Shown: positions 29,712 to 38,899 of the stretch, piece after piece
Position numbering within the stretch: position 1 is the first letter of the stretch
Layout of the letters: each line of letters starts with the position of its first letter
From: Bombiscardovia coagulans
GTDB taxonomy: Bacteria > Actinomycetota > Actinomycetes > Actinomycetales > Bifidobacteriaceae
DNA: 64,000 nt
Reading direction: 5' to 3'
NCBI RefSeq assembly: GCF_002259585.1
Contig: NZ_MWWS01000003.1
Location: 24,308-88,307 of the forward strand
Made by a program: the position numbers and the translations under genes
The notes under the pieces: model-generated
Database searches by the model: none
Told to the model about the DNA's origin: nothing
What the model saw: only the letters and a program-made list of their open reading frames with translations

Positions 29712-30971
29712 TCAGACCTCTCGTTCAGCAGATGACGAGGCCACAGCAGCAAGCGCCCGGGGGCAGCGGAAACCCAACCGGTCAAACTCACGTGCAACTT
29801 CCTGAGCCACCAACTGTGACTGTCCTTTCTTCACAAGTGCAATAATTGACCCACCAAAGCCGCCACCTGTCATACGAGCACCGTAAGCTCCTTGCAACCG
29901 CGCAACGTCAACCGCAATATCTAATTCTGGAACTGTTACCTCATAGTCATCCCTTAAAGAGTCATGGGAGGCATCAAGGAGCTGACCTGCCCGATCAATA
30001 TCACCCACCCCAAAAGCATCTATAAATTGTCCAACGCGCGCTATCTCGGTAATAACATGTCTCACTCTTTTGCGTTGCGTAGGATCGCTTAATTTGCCCA
30101 GAACTTCATCCAAAGCCTGCTGTGAATCACTGGCTGACGCCACTTCGTCTGCAACTACCCGTAAATTGTCAACTCCGAGAGTAGCTGCAGCATCCTCACA
30201 GGACTTCCGCCTCGCTGCATATTGTCCATCGTTGAGTTGATGGGGGGCCTGGGTGTCTAAAACCAGCAGTTCAAGTCCATGAACAAGCAGGTCAAAGGGC
30301 ACTTGCTTCACTGACTGCAAAGCAGATAACCCGGGCTTGCAATCCAATTCGATAGCATGCCCGGACTGGCATCGCATCGAAGCAGATTGGTCCAAACCGC
30401 CTGTTGAAGCACCTGCCATTTCATTTTCAGATCGAATGGCTGCATCAATAAGTGTCAGCCGGCCCTCGTCTGTGCTCCCATAGCCTAACTGGTAAACGTC
30501 ATCTAAGGCTAGAGCAGTGGAGCAGGTCATTGCTGCCGAAGAGCTGAGTCCAGAACCTACTGGGACACAGGAAACAAAAGCTGCATCAAAGCCCCCCACT
30601 TGTTCGAAACCAGCCTTACGCAAAGCCCAAGCCACACCCACTGGGTAAGCAGCCCATCCCTGGACTCCACCAGCCTGCAGTCCATGAAGTTCAGCTAGTT
30701 CGATTTGTTCGGGAGCAAATGAAGAAACAAGACGAACCTTGTCATCTTGCCTGGCTCGCAAGGCTAAAAACGTACGATGAGGCAAGGCAATGGGCAGACA
30801 TAGGCCCGCATTATAATCAGTATGTTCCCCGATTACATTGACCCTGCCTGGAGAAGACCAAACGCCTTCTGCCTCATACTTGAAGGTCTCCCTAAATAGC
30901 TGTTGTGCAAGTCTGGTTCCACAGCCTTGACTACCTGTAGTCATGGCCTCCACGAATTCAACAGTTTCCAT
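29712..30971 (-). CDS. galK: Galactokinase
   Basis: 419 residues, GHMP kinase family. Phosphorylates galactose to galactose-1-phosphate. Seen: the galactokinase signature G-E-H-T-D-Y-N-A-G near the N-terminus, the ATP-binding P-V-G-S-G-L-S-S-S-A-A and the C-terminal M-T-G-G-G-F-G-G-S. The ATG at 30971 has AAAGGAG at good spacing. Last gene of deoR-galT-galK, 42 bp after galT. Confidence 0.96.
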   Translation of the reverse strand: METVEFVEAMTTGSQGCGTRLAQQLFRETFKYEAEGVWSSPGRVNVIGEHTDYNAGLCLPIALPHRTFLALRARQDDKVRLVSSFAPEQIELAELHGLQAGGVQGWAAYPVGVAWALRKAGFEQVGGFDAAFVSCVPVGSGLSSSAAMTCSTALALDDVYQLGYGSTDEGRLTLIDAAIRSENEMAGASTGGLDQSASMRCQSGHAIELDCKPGLSALQSVKQVPFDLLVHGLELLVLDTQAPHQLNDGQYAARRKSCEDAAATLGVDNLRVVADEVASASDSQQALDEVLGKLSDPTQRKRVRHVITEIARVGQFIDAFGVGDIDRAGQLLDASHDSLRDDYEVTVPELDIAVDVARLQGAYGARMTGGGFGGSIIALVKKGQSQLVAQEVAREFDRLGFRCPRALAAVASSSAEREV

Positions 30972-31013
30972 TCCGTACGCTCCTTTGCGTTGTCAGCTGG
31001 GGGTACACAACCA

Positions 31014-32297
31014 CTAGCTTTCGATATCTATAGGTCCTAGTTCTTGAAGACGATTTGCGATTTTCTCAGGTGTAGTGTCAGAAATCCATGCAGCCATGCC
31101 CGATTCCGACCCTGCTAGGTACTTCATTTTATGGGTTGCGCGACGCAAGGAAAAGAACTGGAGGTTCAATCGGTAATTGTCCCGTCTTGAATCTCGAACT
31201 GGGCCCTGGTGCCACGCAGCGATATACGGGAGGTCCATACCTTTTCCGTCACCTTTATCAAAGAAAGCATTGCCCCTCTGGAGAAGAGTCGAATACATCT
31301 GCGCCAAGTCCCAACGTTCTTGATCATTGAGCTGATCAAGACTTAAAAGACCATTTCTCACTGGTGCGACATGAACCTCTAATGGCCAACGGGCTGCGGC
31401 AGGAACGTAGGCGACCCAAGAATGATTACGCATCACAATACGCTCTTCTGCTTCTATCTCAGCAGATAAGATGTCTTGCAGTAAGTTACCCCCTGTACGT
31501 TCATGGTAGACCTGGCTTTGATGAAGTTCAGCTTCCATCTTCGGTGGAACAAAGGGGTAGGAGTAAATCTGCCCATGTGGATGTGACAGTGAGACACCAA
31601 TTTCCTGCCCATGATTTTCAAAAGGGAATACTTGTTCAATACCATCCAAAGCGCTCAATTCAGCAGAGCGAAAGGCCCATGCCTCTACGACGGTACGTAA
31701 ACGTCGAATTGGTAATTGTGCAGGCAAAGCATTCTCATCAGGATCAAAGCATACAACTTCACACCTACCATTGGCTTCCCGTTCTTCCCACAGGTGGTTT
31801 CCATTAATATAAGTCGTCTCGAGCTTGTCACCAGGCACTTGCATCATTGAAGGGAAGCGATTCTCAAAGACCACCACATCGTAATCAGTATCTGGCACTT
31901 CACCGTCTTGATATGGATCGCCTAGTTTACGTGCCGCCAGTGGATTGCCGGTTGTAGATGCATTTGGACCAGCTGTAATGGGTCGATCCATACGGGCAGT
32001 TGCCATGGGAATCCAATCACCTGTAAGTGGATCTCGCCTCATCTGTGGAGCTTGTGGAGCTACAACCCTTCCCGCCTCATCAACAGTTGAGGCAAAGCGA
32101 TCAGCTAATGGTCTCGGATCCTTGAGCTCACGTGTTTTACTACCGCTAACATATTCTGGGCTGTCATCCAAGTAGAAGAACTCGCGTCCATCTGAGAGTT
32201 TAGTTGGTGTAATACGAATATGTTCTTGCGCATACTCACCCGGCTGGTAGTTATGAAATAGACATTTCTCCTGCTGTCCTAGCTCGCGTTGATTCAT
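31014..32297 (-). CDS. galT: Galactose-1-phosphate uridylyltransferase
   Basis: 427 residues from the ATG at 32297, which has AGGAAGG 8 nt upstream; the frame stays open upstream into deoR but without a good site. Exchanges UMP between UDP-glucose and galactose-1-phosphate. The active-site H-P-H-G-Q is present, together with the family sequence around F-E-N-R-F-P and H-E-V. Middle gene of the Leloir operon, 43 bp downstream of the regulator gene. No galE lies in this window. Confidence 0.95.
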   Translation of the reverse strand: MNQRELGQQEKCLFHNYQPGEYAQEHIRITPTKLSDGREFFYLDDSPEYVSGSKTRELKDPRPLADRFASTVDEAGRVVAPQAPQMRRDPLTGDWIPMATARMDRPITAGPNASTTGNPLAARKLGDPYQDGEVPDTDYDVVVFENRFPSMMQVPGDKLETTYINGNHLWEEREANGRCEVVCFDPDENALPAQLPIRRLRTVVEAWAFRSAELSALDGIEQVFPFENHGQEIGVSLSHPHGQIYSYPFVPPKMEAELHQSQVYHERTGGNLLQDILSAEIEAEERIVMRNHSWVAYVPAAARWPLEVHVAPVRNGLLSLDQLNDQERWDLAQMYSTLLQRGNAFFDKGDGKGMDLPYIAAWHQGPVRDSRRDNYRLNLQFFSLRRATHKMKYLAGSESGMAAWISDTTPEKIANRLQELGPIDIES

Positions 32298-32340
32298 GAA
32301 ACCCGCCTTCCTGCCTGTACACTTCGATGTGAAATGACAC

Positions 32341-33165
32341 TTATCTGCCCCCATGAGACTCGGCAATGTGTGCATCACGACCCTTTTCTCGGGGCGTAAG
32401 AACGAGTTCACGGACTAACGCCTTTGTCTCGTCAACATACTGTTTATCGAGCCCATCGTCAGTTATAACAGTATCCACTTGGTCAAAGGATGCGAACAGA
32501 GAAAGCGAAGTGCATGACCATTTGGTGTGATCAGTCAAAATAATCGTGCGGTCAGCGATTGACATAAGCGCCATATCAGTAGCAGCTTCCAAAGAATTAG
32601 GCATCAGGAAACCTCGTGGAATGGAGACAGAATGGGTGCCTAAAAAGACAGTATTAATCCTCAGAGAAGCCACTACCTTATCTGCGATAGGACCTACGAG
32701 CGAGCTAGATCGAGTGATTACGCCGCCAGTAACTATAACCTCAACGTCTTTATTCTCCATAGCTTGGACAAGTTCTGCCACCGGAATGGAATTCGTTAAA
32801 AGAGTAATACCTTCGCACTGGCTAGACTCCAGCAAGTGTTGCGCAAACACATAAGCAGTGGTGCCACCACCAACAGCGATAACATCGCCTGGGGAAACAT
32901 AGGAAACAGCTCTGCGAGCAATAACATCTTTGAGCCCCATATCCATCTGAGACTTGACTGAGAAAAGAGGTTCAGCCAGAAGAGATGAGGTGGTAACGGC
33001 ACCACCATGCACACGTTTCAGTAGACCTTTATCACTCAGGTCTGCAATATCACGCCGAATAGTCATCGCTGAAACACCTAGCTCGTGCGATAGAGCACTG
33101 ATGCGTACTGCACCTCGGGTTCGGAGCCTATTAAGGATCAGATGTTGCCTCTGAGAAGATATCAT
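32341..33165 (-). CDS. DeoR-family transcriptional regulator of the gal genes
   Basis: 274 residues from ATG 33165; the frame is open to a TTG at 33201 but neither has a strong ribosome binding site. N-terminal helix-turn-helix (I-S-A-L-S-H-E-L-G-V-S-A-M-T-I-R-R-D) is followed by the DeoR sensor domain with V-G-G-G-T-T and T-N-S sugar-phosphate-binding features. First gene of the operon with galT and galK, so it most likely controls galactose use and its own promoter, responding to a sugar phosphate (inference). Confidence 0.88.
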   Translation of the reverse strand: MISSQRQHLILNRLRTRGAVRISALSHELGVSAMTIRRDIADLSDKGLLKRVHGGAVTTSSLLAEPLFSVKSQMDMGLKDVIARRAVSYVSPGDVIAVGGGTTAYVFAQHLLESSQCEGITLLTNSIPVAELVQAMENKDVEVIVTGGVITRSSSLVGPIADKVVASLRINTVFLGTHSVSIPRGFLMPNSLEAATDMALMSIADRTIILTDHTKWSCTSLSLFASFDQVDTVITDDGLDKQYVDETKALVRELVLTPREKGRDAHIAESHGGR

Positions 33166-33364
33166 TTGAACATTATCGCACACTTTCGCCCAAATACACA
33201 ATATCGGCGAGCATACTCATCCGTCACTATAATGTACGCGTTATATCAACGATTATTAAAGTTGCCATAATCATTATGAGCAATGAGTTCCGCGTCTCAG
33301 AGTGAACATTCTTAACATATGTTGTTTACAATAACGTTAGAAACGAACAACTTGCAATATCACC
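33166..33364 (-). promoter_or_regulatory. Promoter/operator region of deoR-galTK
   Basis: AT-rich gap with several inverted repeats: ATAATCATTAT (33267-33277), GATTAT/ATAATC (33251-33256 with 33267-33272), AACATATGTT (33314-33323), and GTTGTT/AACAAC (33321-33326 with 33346-33351). The last may end transcription of the upstream mannosyltransferase gene. The others are candidate sites for the DeoR protein. No promoter boxes stand out clearly. Confidence 0.4.
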
Positions 33365-34168
33365 CTATCGTGACCTCAAGTCTGCCACAACACGACTAAT
33401 CCACCATGACGTAACACGCACCATAGCTTCTACAACGATTTTCAACCCCATTTTTGAAGCACCCAACCGTCTCTCTATGAACACAATTGGGAGCTCGACA
33501 ATATTACCGCCCGCTTGCTGAACCCGTCGTATCATATCTATTTGGAAGACATAACCAGCAGATTCAACCTCCTGCAAATCCAATCTGCGCAGCATACTAG
33601 CTCGATAAGCCCGAAAGCCAGCTGTAGCATCGCGTATTGGTAAGTGTAAAACTCGATGAGCATACCAAGAACCGCACCGAGATATGAAATCCCGATACCA
33701 AGGCCAACCCACTGTCTTGCCTCCAGCCACACGCCGTGAGCCTATAACCACATCAATATCATCCGCTTGATCCAGTTTTTGTAACAGTCTCGGTAAATCT
33801 TGTGGACGGTGTGATCCATCCATATCCATTTCACAGATAGTGCAATATTGACCCTGTAATCCCCATGCGAACCCCGCTAAATAAGCTGGCCCCAGGCCTC
33901 GAGGTCCATTGCGATGAATGACATGCACCCGGGTATCTTGACCAGCTAAAGCATCTGCTATGCGCCCTGTCCCATCAGGCGAGCAATCATCAACGACCAA
34001 AATAGTAATTTCAGGGCAATAATCCAGAACTTGCCCTACCGTAGACTTGATGCTGGCAGCCTCATTATAGGTAGGCATTACCACTAATACACCTGCACCC
34101 CTAGACAAAGCATCCGATTGCTTATCTGGCCTGGGTGTCGATACTTGAAGTACATGAGATGCTTGCAT
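33365..34168 (-). CDS. Polyprenol-phosphate mannosyltransferase (DPM1/Ppm1-like)
   Basis: 267 residues, GT2 fold. Seen: V-M-P-T-Y-N-E near the N-terminus, V-V-D-D-C-S-P-D-G-T, the metal-binding D-M-D-G-S-H-R, and V-I-G-S-R-R-V-x-G-G. This is the pattern of dolichol/polyprenol-phosphate-mannose synthases, which load mannose from GDP-mannose on a lipid carrier for envelope glycans. No transmembrane helices and no fused acyltransferase domain, unlike mycobacterial Ppm1. It lies 244 bp downstream of the PBP gene, with a small 7-bp hairpin between. Confidence 0.88.
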   Translation of the reverse strand: MQASHVLQVSTPRPDKQSDALSRGAGVLVVMPTYNEAASIKSTVGQVLDYCPEITILVVDDCSPDGTGRIADALAGQDTRVHVIHRNGPRGLGPAYLAGFAWGLQGQYCTICEMDMDGSHRPQDLPRLLQKLDQADDIDVVIGSRRVAGGKTVGWPWYRDFISRCGSWYAHRVLHLPIRDATAGFRAYRASMLRRLDLQEVESAGYVFQIDMIRRVQQAGGNIVELPIVFIERRLGASKMGLKIVVEAMVRVTSWWISRVVADLRSR

Positions 34169-34341
34169 CAGTGGCTCCGCACCTTAAAATCAGCAATTCC
34201 AAGCCAGGAGTCTACAAGCGGTGTCCCTGTCTCAACACCTACCGATATAAGGAGAGTATTCCCGGACATGAAATCACTTTCTCTATGCATGCTTATGCCC
34301 AAAACCCAACGTATGTCAGTCCTAACTGTAAGTTATTGCAC

Positions 34342-34360
34342 TGGCAAGAGTTCCTTGCCA
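34342..34360 (-). terminator. Small hairpin after the PBP gene
   Basis: TGGCAAG (34342-34348) and CTTGCCA (34354-34360) form a 7-bp stem with a 5-nt loop about 50 bp past the PBP stop. No T tract on the minus strand; weak candidate. Confidence 0.3.
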
Positions 34361-34412
34361 CCTCAGGAAATCAATGAATGTGCATCACGATTTGCCGGCG
34401 GACCGACTGTAA

Positions 34413-36701
34413 TTAATTGGGCTGCGCAGCAGGAGCAGCAGGTGGAGCAGGAACCGCAGGTGCAGCCGGAGCCGCTGGAGCGGCAGGCGGTGCTGCTTGA
34501 GGCTGATTACTTGCAGGCGGATGAGTGGCTGACTGGCTCTGCTGGTTTGCCTGAACTCCACCCAAGTACTTGGGATCAGGATTACCGTAATTGTTGTCTG
34601 CTGGAATACCGGCCGCATTCAAGTAGTCATTCATAAACTTCTTCCAAGCTGGCGTAGCAATGTACATACCGTACCAATTGCCCCTTGAAACCCCGTTTAT
34701 AGACTTACCAGTAAAGGAAACTTGACCTTCTGCATTACCAACAGCTACGTATGCAGCAACCTGAGGCACAAAACCGCCAGTTAACATGTACGTATCTTCA
34801 TGAGTACCAGTCTTAGCGAAAGTCTTACGCCCACCATCAAGCTGGGTCGTATTAGCTTCTCCACCGGGCTGTACCACACCCTGGTTGAGGGCATAGGCTG
34901 TTGTTTGCGCAATTTTAGGATCGATCGCTTGATGACAATTTGCTGAAGGAACTTGTATTTCCTTATCGCTTCGGTCGGTAACCTTCTTAATAGCAATTGG
35001 AGAACAAGCCACACCGTTAGCCGCAAGCGTGGCATATACATTAGCCATAGTCAGCGGTGAAGCATAAGAAGTTCCGATCGTCATAGATGGCTGGAAAGAG
35101 TTTGCAGAATACACGTCCATCTGATTACGAGTAGAGTTGTGGTAGCCCAGCTCCTTGGCTGCATCTGCAACCGCACATAACCCAATCTGCTGGGCCATAG
35201 AAGCTTGAGTAGTATTGTGCGATCGCACTAAAGCTTGAAGCGGGGTCTCAGGTGATACTGTACCACCGCCTGAATTTGAAACCGACCAAGAGCCACCAAA
35301 ACCATACTCATTGCCTTGGGCATCATGGCAAGAGAAAGACGAGTTAGGATATGAAAGCATCGTCTTCAAGGGCTGATTGATTGATTTGCCAGCTTTCATC
35401 CAGGCAACCATATTAATGGGCTTCCAAGTAGAACCTTCAGGAAAGCCTTGTCCGCCACCATCAACTTGGTCAACAGCATAATTAATAGCAGTCCGCGTAC
35501 CACCACTTGCACTCTCAGTGGCATCATAGATACGATTTATTCCAAATCCAAGAACTTCTCCAGTTCCCGGCTTAATTGCAGCCATAGAGACTTCAAAACC
35601 TGATGGGTCATCGACAGGAACAGTGGCACGGGCAGCTTCCATGGCAGCGGAATTGGCTGCTACATCCATGGTGCTGTATATTTCTAGCCCACCTTCCTTG
35701 AGAAGCTTATTGCGATCCTCCTGAGTCTTACCGAATTCCTTTGAGTTGAGAATTTGTTTGGTCACATAATCACAGAAGAATGCTGCATCTCCAGCAGCTT
35801 GACAGCCTGCACCGACGCTCTGAACATGCAACATTTGGTCCAAAGGCACTGCTTTTGCCTTCTCACTTTGTTCCGAAGAAATATACCCCTCACGAGCCAT
35901 TAAATCTAAAACGATATTACGCTGCTCTTGAGAAGCAGCAATATCCACAGTCGGATCAAACTTAGCAGGATTCTTCGTGACTGCTGCTATGGTCGCCGCC
36001 TCGCCTGAATTCAAATCTTTTGCATGCTTATTGAAGTAGCGTCGCGCAGCTGTTTCGACACCGTAAGTGTTGGTACCAAACTGCGCGATATTAAGATAGC
36101 CTTGTAAAATTTCAGCCTTAGAGTACTTTTTTTCCATTTGGACAGCGATCAGCATTTCACGCATCTTGCGAGCGACAGTTTCTTCGCGAGCGTGATATTC
36201 AGCAATGGGGTCATTGTCTTGCTCAGCCTGATTCATCAACACATTCTTGACGTACTGCTGAGTTAACGATGAGCCACCTTGCGTGTCACCCTGTTTGACA
36301 TACGTTTGAATAAAAGCACGTAAGACACCTTGCATATCGACGCCAGAATGCTCGAAGAATCGACGATCCTCACGTGCAACGACTGCCTTTTGCATGGTAT
36401 CAGAAACCTCTTTAAGAGGTACCACAATACGGTTTTGGGCATAAAAAGTAGCAATTACTGTCTGCCCATCCGCAGCATAGATTCTTGACTGCTGAGGCAA
36501 ATCATTGACATTAAAGTCAACATTATCCACATTCAGATCAGGCATTAAATTCTTTGCAGCCGCATTAACCCCATATACGCCAGGCAGGAGGAAACCAGAG
36601 ACCACCACTCCTCCAGCCAAGCAAAACATCAAATAGGCTAGCATGAGTGCGAAAAAGCGGTGAACAGTCATCGACTTCTTGTTTTCAGGCATGTAGTCCA
36701 T
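34413..36701 (-). CDS. Class A penicillin-binding protein
   Basis: 762 residues. Makes and cross-links peptidoglycan. One N-terminal TM helix (about 15-38). Glycosyltransferase motifs E-D-R-R-F-F-E-H and G-G-S-S-L-T-Q-Q-Y-V-K-N; transpeptidase S-x-x-K as S-T-W-K (Ser about residue 424), S-x-N as S-H-N and K-T-G-T. The last 40 residues are a Pro/Ala-rich tail, probably wall-spanning or unstructured. The ATG at 36701 has no strong ribosome binding site; a second ATG lies 3 codons in. Downstream of the Crp-family gene by about 70 bp. Confidence 0.93.
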   Translation of the reverse strand: MDYMPENKKSMTVHRFFALMLAYLMFCLAGGVVVSGFLLPGVYGVNAAAKNLMPDLNVDNVDFNVNDLPQQSRIYAADGQTVIATFYAQNRIVVPLKEVSDTMQKAVVAREDRRFFEHSGVDMQGVLRAFIQTYVKQGDTQGGSSLTQQYVKNVLMNQAEQDNDPIAEYHAREETVARKMREMLIAVQMEKKYSKAEILQGYLNIAQFGTNTYGVETAARRYFNKHAKDLNSGEAATIAAVTKNPAKFDPTVDIAASQEQRNIVLDLMAREGYISSEQSEKAKAVPLDQMLHVQSVGAGCQAAGDAAFFCDYVTKQILNSKEFGKTQEDRNKLLKEGGLEIYSTMDVAANSAAMEAARATVPVDDPSGFEVSMAAIKPGTGEVLGFGINRIYDATESASGGTRTAINYAVDQVDGGGQGFPEGSTWKPINMVAWMKAGKSINQPLKTMLSYPNSSFSCHDAQGNEYGFGGSWSVSNSGGGTVSPETPLQALVRSHNTTQASMAQQIGLCAVADAAKELGYHNSTRNQMDVYSANSFQPSMTIGTSYASPLTMANVYATLAANGVACSPIAIKKVTDRSDKEIQVPSANCHQAIDPKIAQTTAYALNQGVVQPGGEANTTQLDGGRKTFAKTGTHEDTYMLTGGFVPQVAAYVAVGNAEGQVSFTGKSINGVSRGNWYGMYIATPAWKKFMNDYLNAAGIPADNNYGNPDPKYLGGVQANQQSQSATHPPASNQPQAAPPAAPAAPAAPAVPAPPAAPAAQPN

Positions 36702-36770
36702 ATTAGAACTGCGGCTCTACCGACACAGCCGACACACGCAGACTTGGACAAGGTTCACAAAAGTTGCAGT

Positions 36771-37493
36771 TTACATGCGTGAGCGACGAATTAATGCCCC
36801 CGGATGGTAGATAATAATCGTGCGGCCTTTACGAGAAATCCATTTTCTATTAGAGAAGTCCATCAAAGCTTTGTTAACTGTCTCACGAGAAGCACCGACC
36901 AACTGAGCCAGTTCCTCTTGCGTAAGGTCGTGGGGAACCATCAATCCTTTTTCAACAGGCTCACCAAAGCGGGTCGCTAAGTCTATCAACGTTTTAGCCA
37001 AACGAGCTGGGACATCCATAAATACTAAGTCCGAAATTCGTTCATTATTGGCACGCAAACGGCCTGCAAGGACCTGCAACATATCGATAGCTACCCTAGG
37101 ATGCTCATTAAGCCAAGCAAATAGGTCATCATGCTCCAATGCAGCTACTTGTGAATTATTAACCATTACCACAGCTGAAGCAGTACGTGGACCGCCACGT
37201 GGATCAAAGACTGGTATTTCACCGAGAATCTCACCCCAACCGTGAATACTTAAGAGTTGTACCCTGTGATCTGGAGACTGTCTCACTAACTTAACTCGGC
37301 CTCTTTTCAGCAAATACATTCGCTGGTCAGTATCCCCCTGACGAAATATGGTCGATCCTTTAGGAAGGGTGTATTCCTTGAGCAAGCCTAACAGTTGTTC
37401 TGCTTGTGGTTTCGGAATCTGCTTGAAGAGGGCAGTTTGCATCAATACATCATCTTCCGCAGGGCTTTCACAAGACTTACGAGCCACCACCAT
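36771..37493 (-). CDS. Crp/Fnr-family transcriptional regulator
   Basis: 240 residues. N-terminal cyclic-nucleotide-binding fold with F-R-Q-G-D and L-x-x-G-R-V-K-L, then the phosphate-binding region G-E-I-P-V-F-D...P-R-T-A-S-A, a long dimerisation helix and a C-terminal helix-turn-helix (T-Q-E-E-L-A-Q-L-V-G-A-S-R-E-T-V-N-K). Related to GlxR/Crp of actinobacteria. The R-x-A-S-A signature suggests cyclic AMP or a similar ligand (inference). ATG 37493 has GGGAAGGG upstream. Confidence 0.88.
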   Translation of the reverse strand: MVVARKSCESPAEDDVLMQTALFKQIPKPQAEQLLGLLKEYTLPKGSTIFRQGDTDQRMYLLKRGRVKLVRQSPDHRVQLLSIHGWGEILGEIPVFDPRGGPRTASAVVMVNNSQVAALEHDDLFAWLNEHPRVAIDMLQVLAGRLRANNERISDLVFMDVPARLAKTLIDLATRFGEPVEKGLMVPHDLTQEELAQLVGASRETVNKALMDFSNRKWISRKGRTIIIYHPGALIRRSRM

Positions 37494-37633
37494 TTAATTC
37501 CCTTCCCAAGTCACCGTAATCGTCTTCGACTGCTGTGACCATCACTTTCTATTTATACCGGTTAATACTTGGACTGCTACCACTGTTCTTCAAACGAGAC
37601 ACAAGGCAATTGTCGAATTTCCCACCAGCTACA

Positions 37634-38878
37634 TCATATGATACTAGCTGTCCATTGAGTTGAGCAAAAATATTTTGCAGCTAGCTCATTTCCTTGCACT
37701 GCCATTTGTTCATTCACCACAGACAAACGAGTTGCGGGGGCAATATCAGGCAATGTAGCCACAAGCGCCTCCGTTAGTTGTTTTCTGCTGAGGCGAGTTT
37801 GCCTCTCGAGAGGATCAATTCGAGCTTTAGCCGAACGAACAGCCTTATCTACGACTTTTTCATCAGAAGTATTAAGCACTTGAACCATCTTGTCAGCATC
37901 AATACTGTAGGAAAGCATATCATGGTGTAAAAAAGCCCCTACTCTACCAGGGTGTACTGGTAGCCGACGTTGGGCTGATCCGCCGATTTTTCCTTTTGGA
38001 GAAGCAATATCATTCATACCAGTCCAACCAGCTGTGATTCCTAAGTGCTCCAGACCCTTGAGTAGCCACACATCACACAAATAATATGTCAAAGTTCGAT
38101 TCAGACCACTAGCAAACGATATTGGAAGATACAACGAATAAGTAATCACCCGGTCTGGTTCAGCGAACATGGCCCCACCGCCACTCATTCTCCGAACAAC
38201 AGTAAAACCAAGTTCGTGCGCCCTTGCCACATGCACTTCATTATGTAAAGACTGAAAACGGCCGATAACTACCGCAGGGCTCGCCCACTGCCAAATACGC
38301 AAGCTAGGCGGTTGCTCACCCCGGTCGACAGCCTGGAGCATAGCCAAATCTAGACCTATCTGCTCTGCTGGTTCACGTTCCACATCCATGATGACGTTGA
38401 GTGGTAACTGCCCCCAGCGGTCAAAAAAGTCACTTGTCTGTGCATTCGTGAAATCATCTAGAGTCAGTATACGATCCAGTAAATCTGTTCGTGTATGTAA
38501 ATGACCATCTATCGTATTCGTTGGATAGCCAGGAACCTGAGTTAGTGCCCGAATCAATGCAAGCGTTATCGTATTCGCATTAATACCGATCAGATAGCTA
38601 TCTTTATATCGATTAATTACAGCTTCTAACCGCCCATTAATGTCACCCTCTGCTAGGGGAAGGACAATATTCTCAATTTCGCGTTCCAGCGCTTTTAGAA
38701 TATTGAGTTGATCGCGAGCTGCATCGATAAAAAAATCACCGTCTATCTGACAGTGCTCAACATGAGAAGCACCCCTGGTAAGAAATACCTGTGGGTTCAA
38801 TTGAACACTTACAGCAACCAGCTTACCGCCCGGGAGTTTGCATTCACCACGATAAGTGGTCAGTGCTTGACTAATCAC
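37634..38878 (-). CDS. lplA: Lipoate-protein ligase with accessory domain at the N-terminus
   Basis: 414 residues from a GTG start with GAAGG upstream. Activates lipoate as lipoyl-AMP and attaches it to a lysine of acceptor proteins. Seen: residues about 10-110 resemble the small accessory domain (P-G-G-K-L-V, I-D-G-D-F-F), which in E. coli LplA is C-terminal and in some archaea is a separate protein, LplB. The catalytic domain follows with R-R-M-S-G-G-G-A and G-K-I-G-G-S-A-Q carrying the likely catalytic Lys. Only 21 bp after the TM2 gene. GcvH, a possible acceptor, is about 5 kb upstream in the same direction. Confidence 0.87.
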   Translation of the reverse strand: MISQALTTYRGECKLPGGKLVAVSVQLNPQVFLTRGASHVEHCQIDGDFFIDAARDQLNILKALEREIENIVLPLAEGDINGRLEAVINRYKDSYLIGINANTITLALIRALTQVPGYPTNTIDGHLHTRTDLLDRILTLDDFTNAQTSDFFDRWGQLPLNVIMDVEREPAEQIGLDLAMLQAVDRGEQPPSLRIWQWASPAVVIGRFQSLHNEVHVARAHELGFTVVRRMSGGGAMFAEPDRVITYSLYLPISFASGLNRTLTYYLCDVWLLKGLEHLGITAGWTGMNDIASPKGKIGGSAQRRLPVHPGRVGAFLHHDMLSYSIDADKMVQVLNTSDEKVVDKAVRSAKARIDPLERQTRLSRKQLTEALVATLPDIAPATRLSVVNEQMAVQGNELAAKYFCSTQWTASII

Positions 38879-38899
38879 AGTACAGCCTTCATAGGGCAG

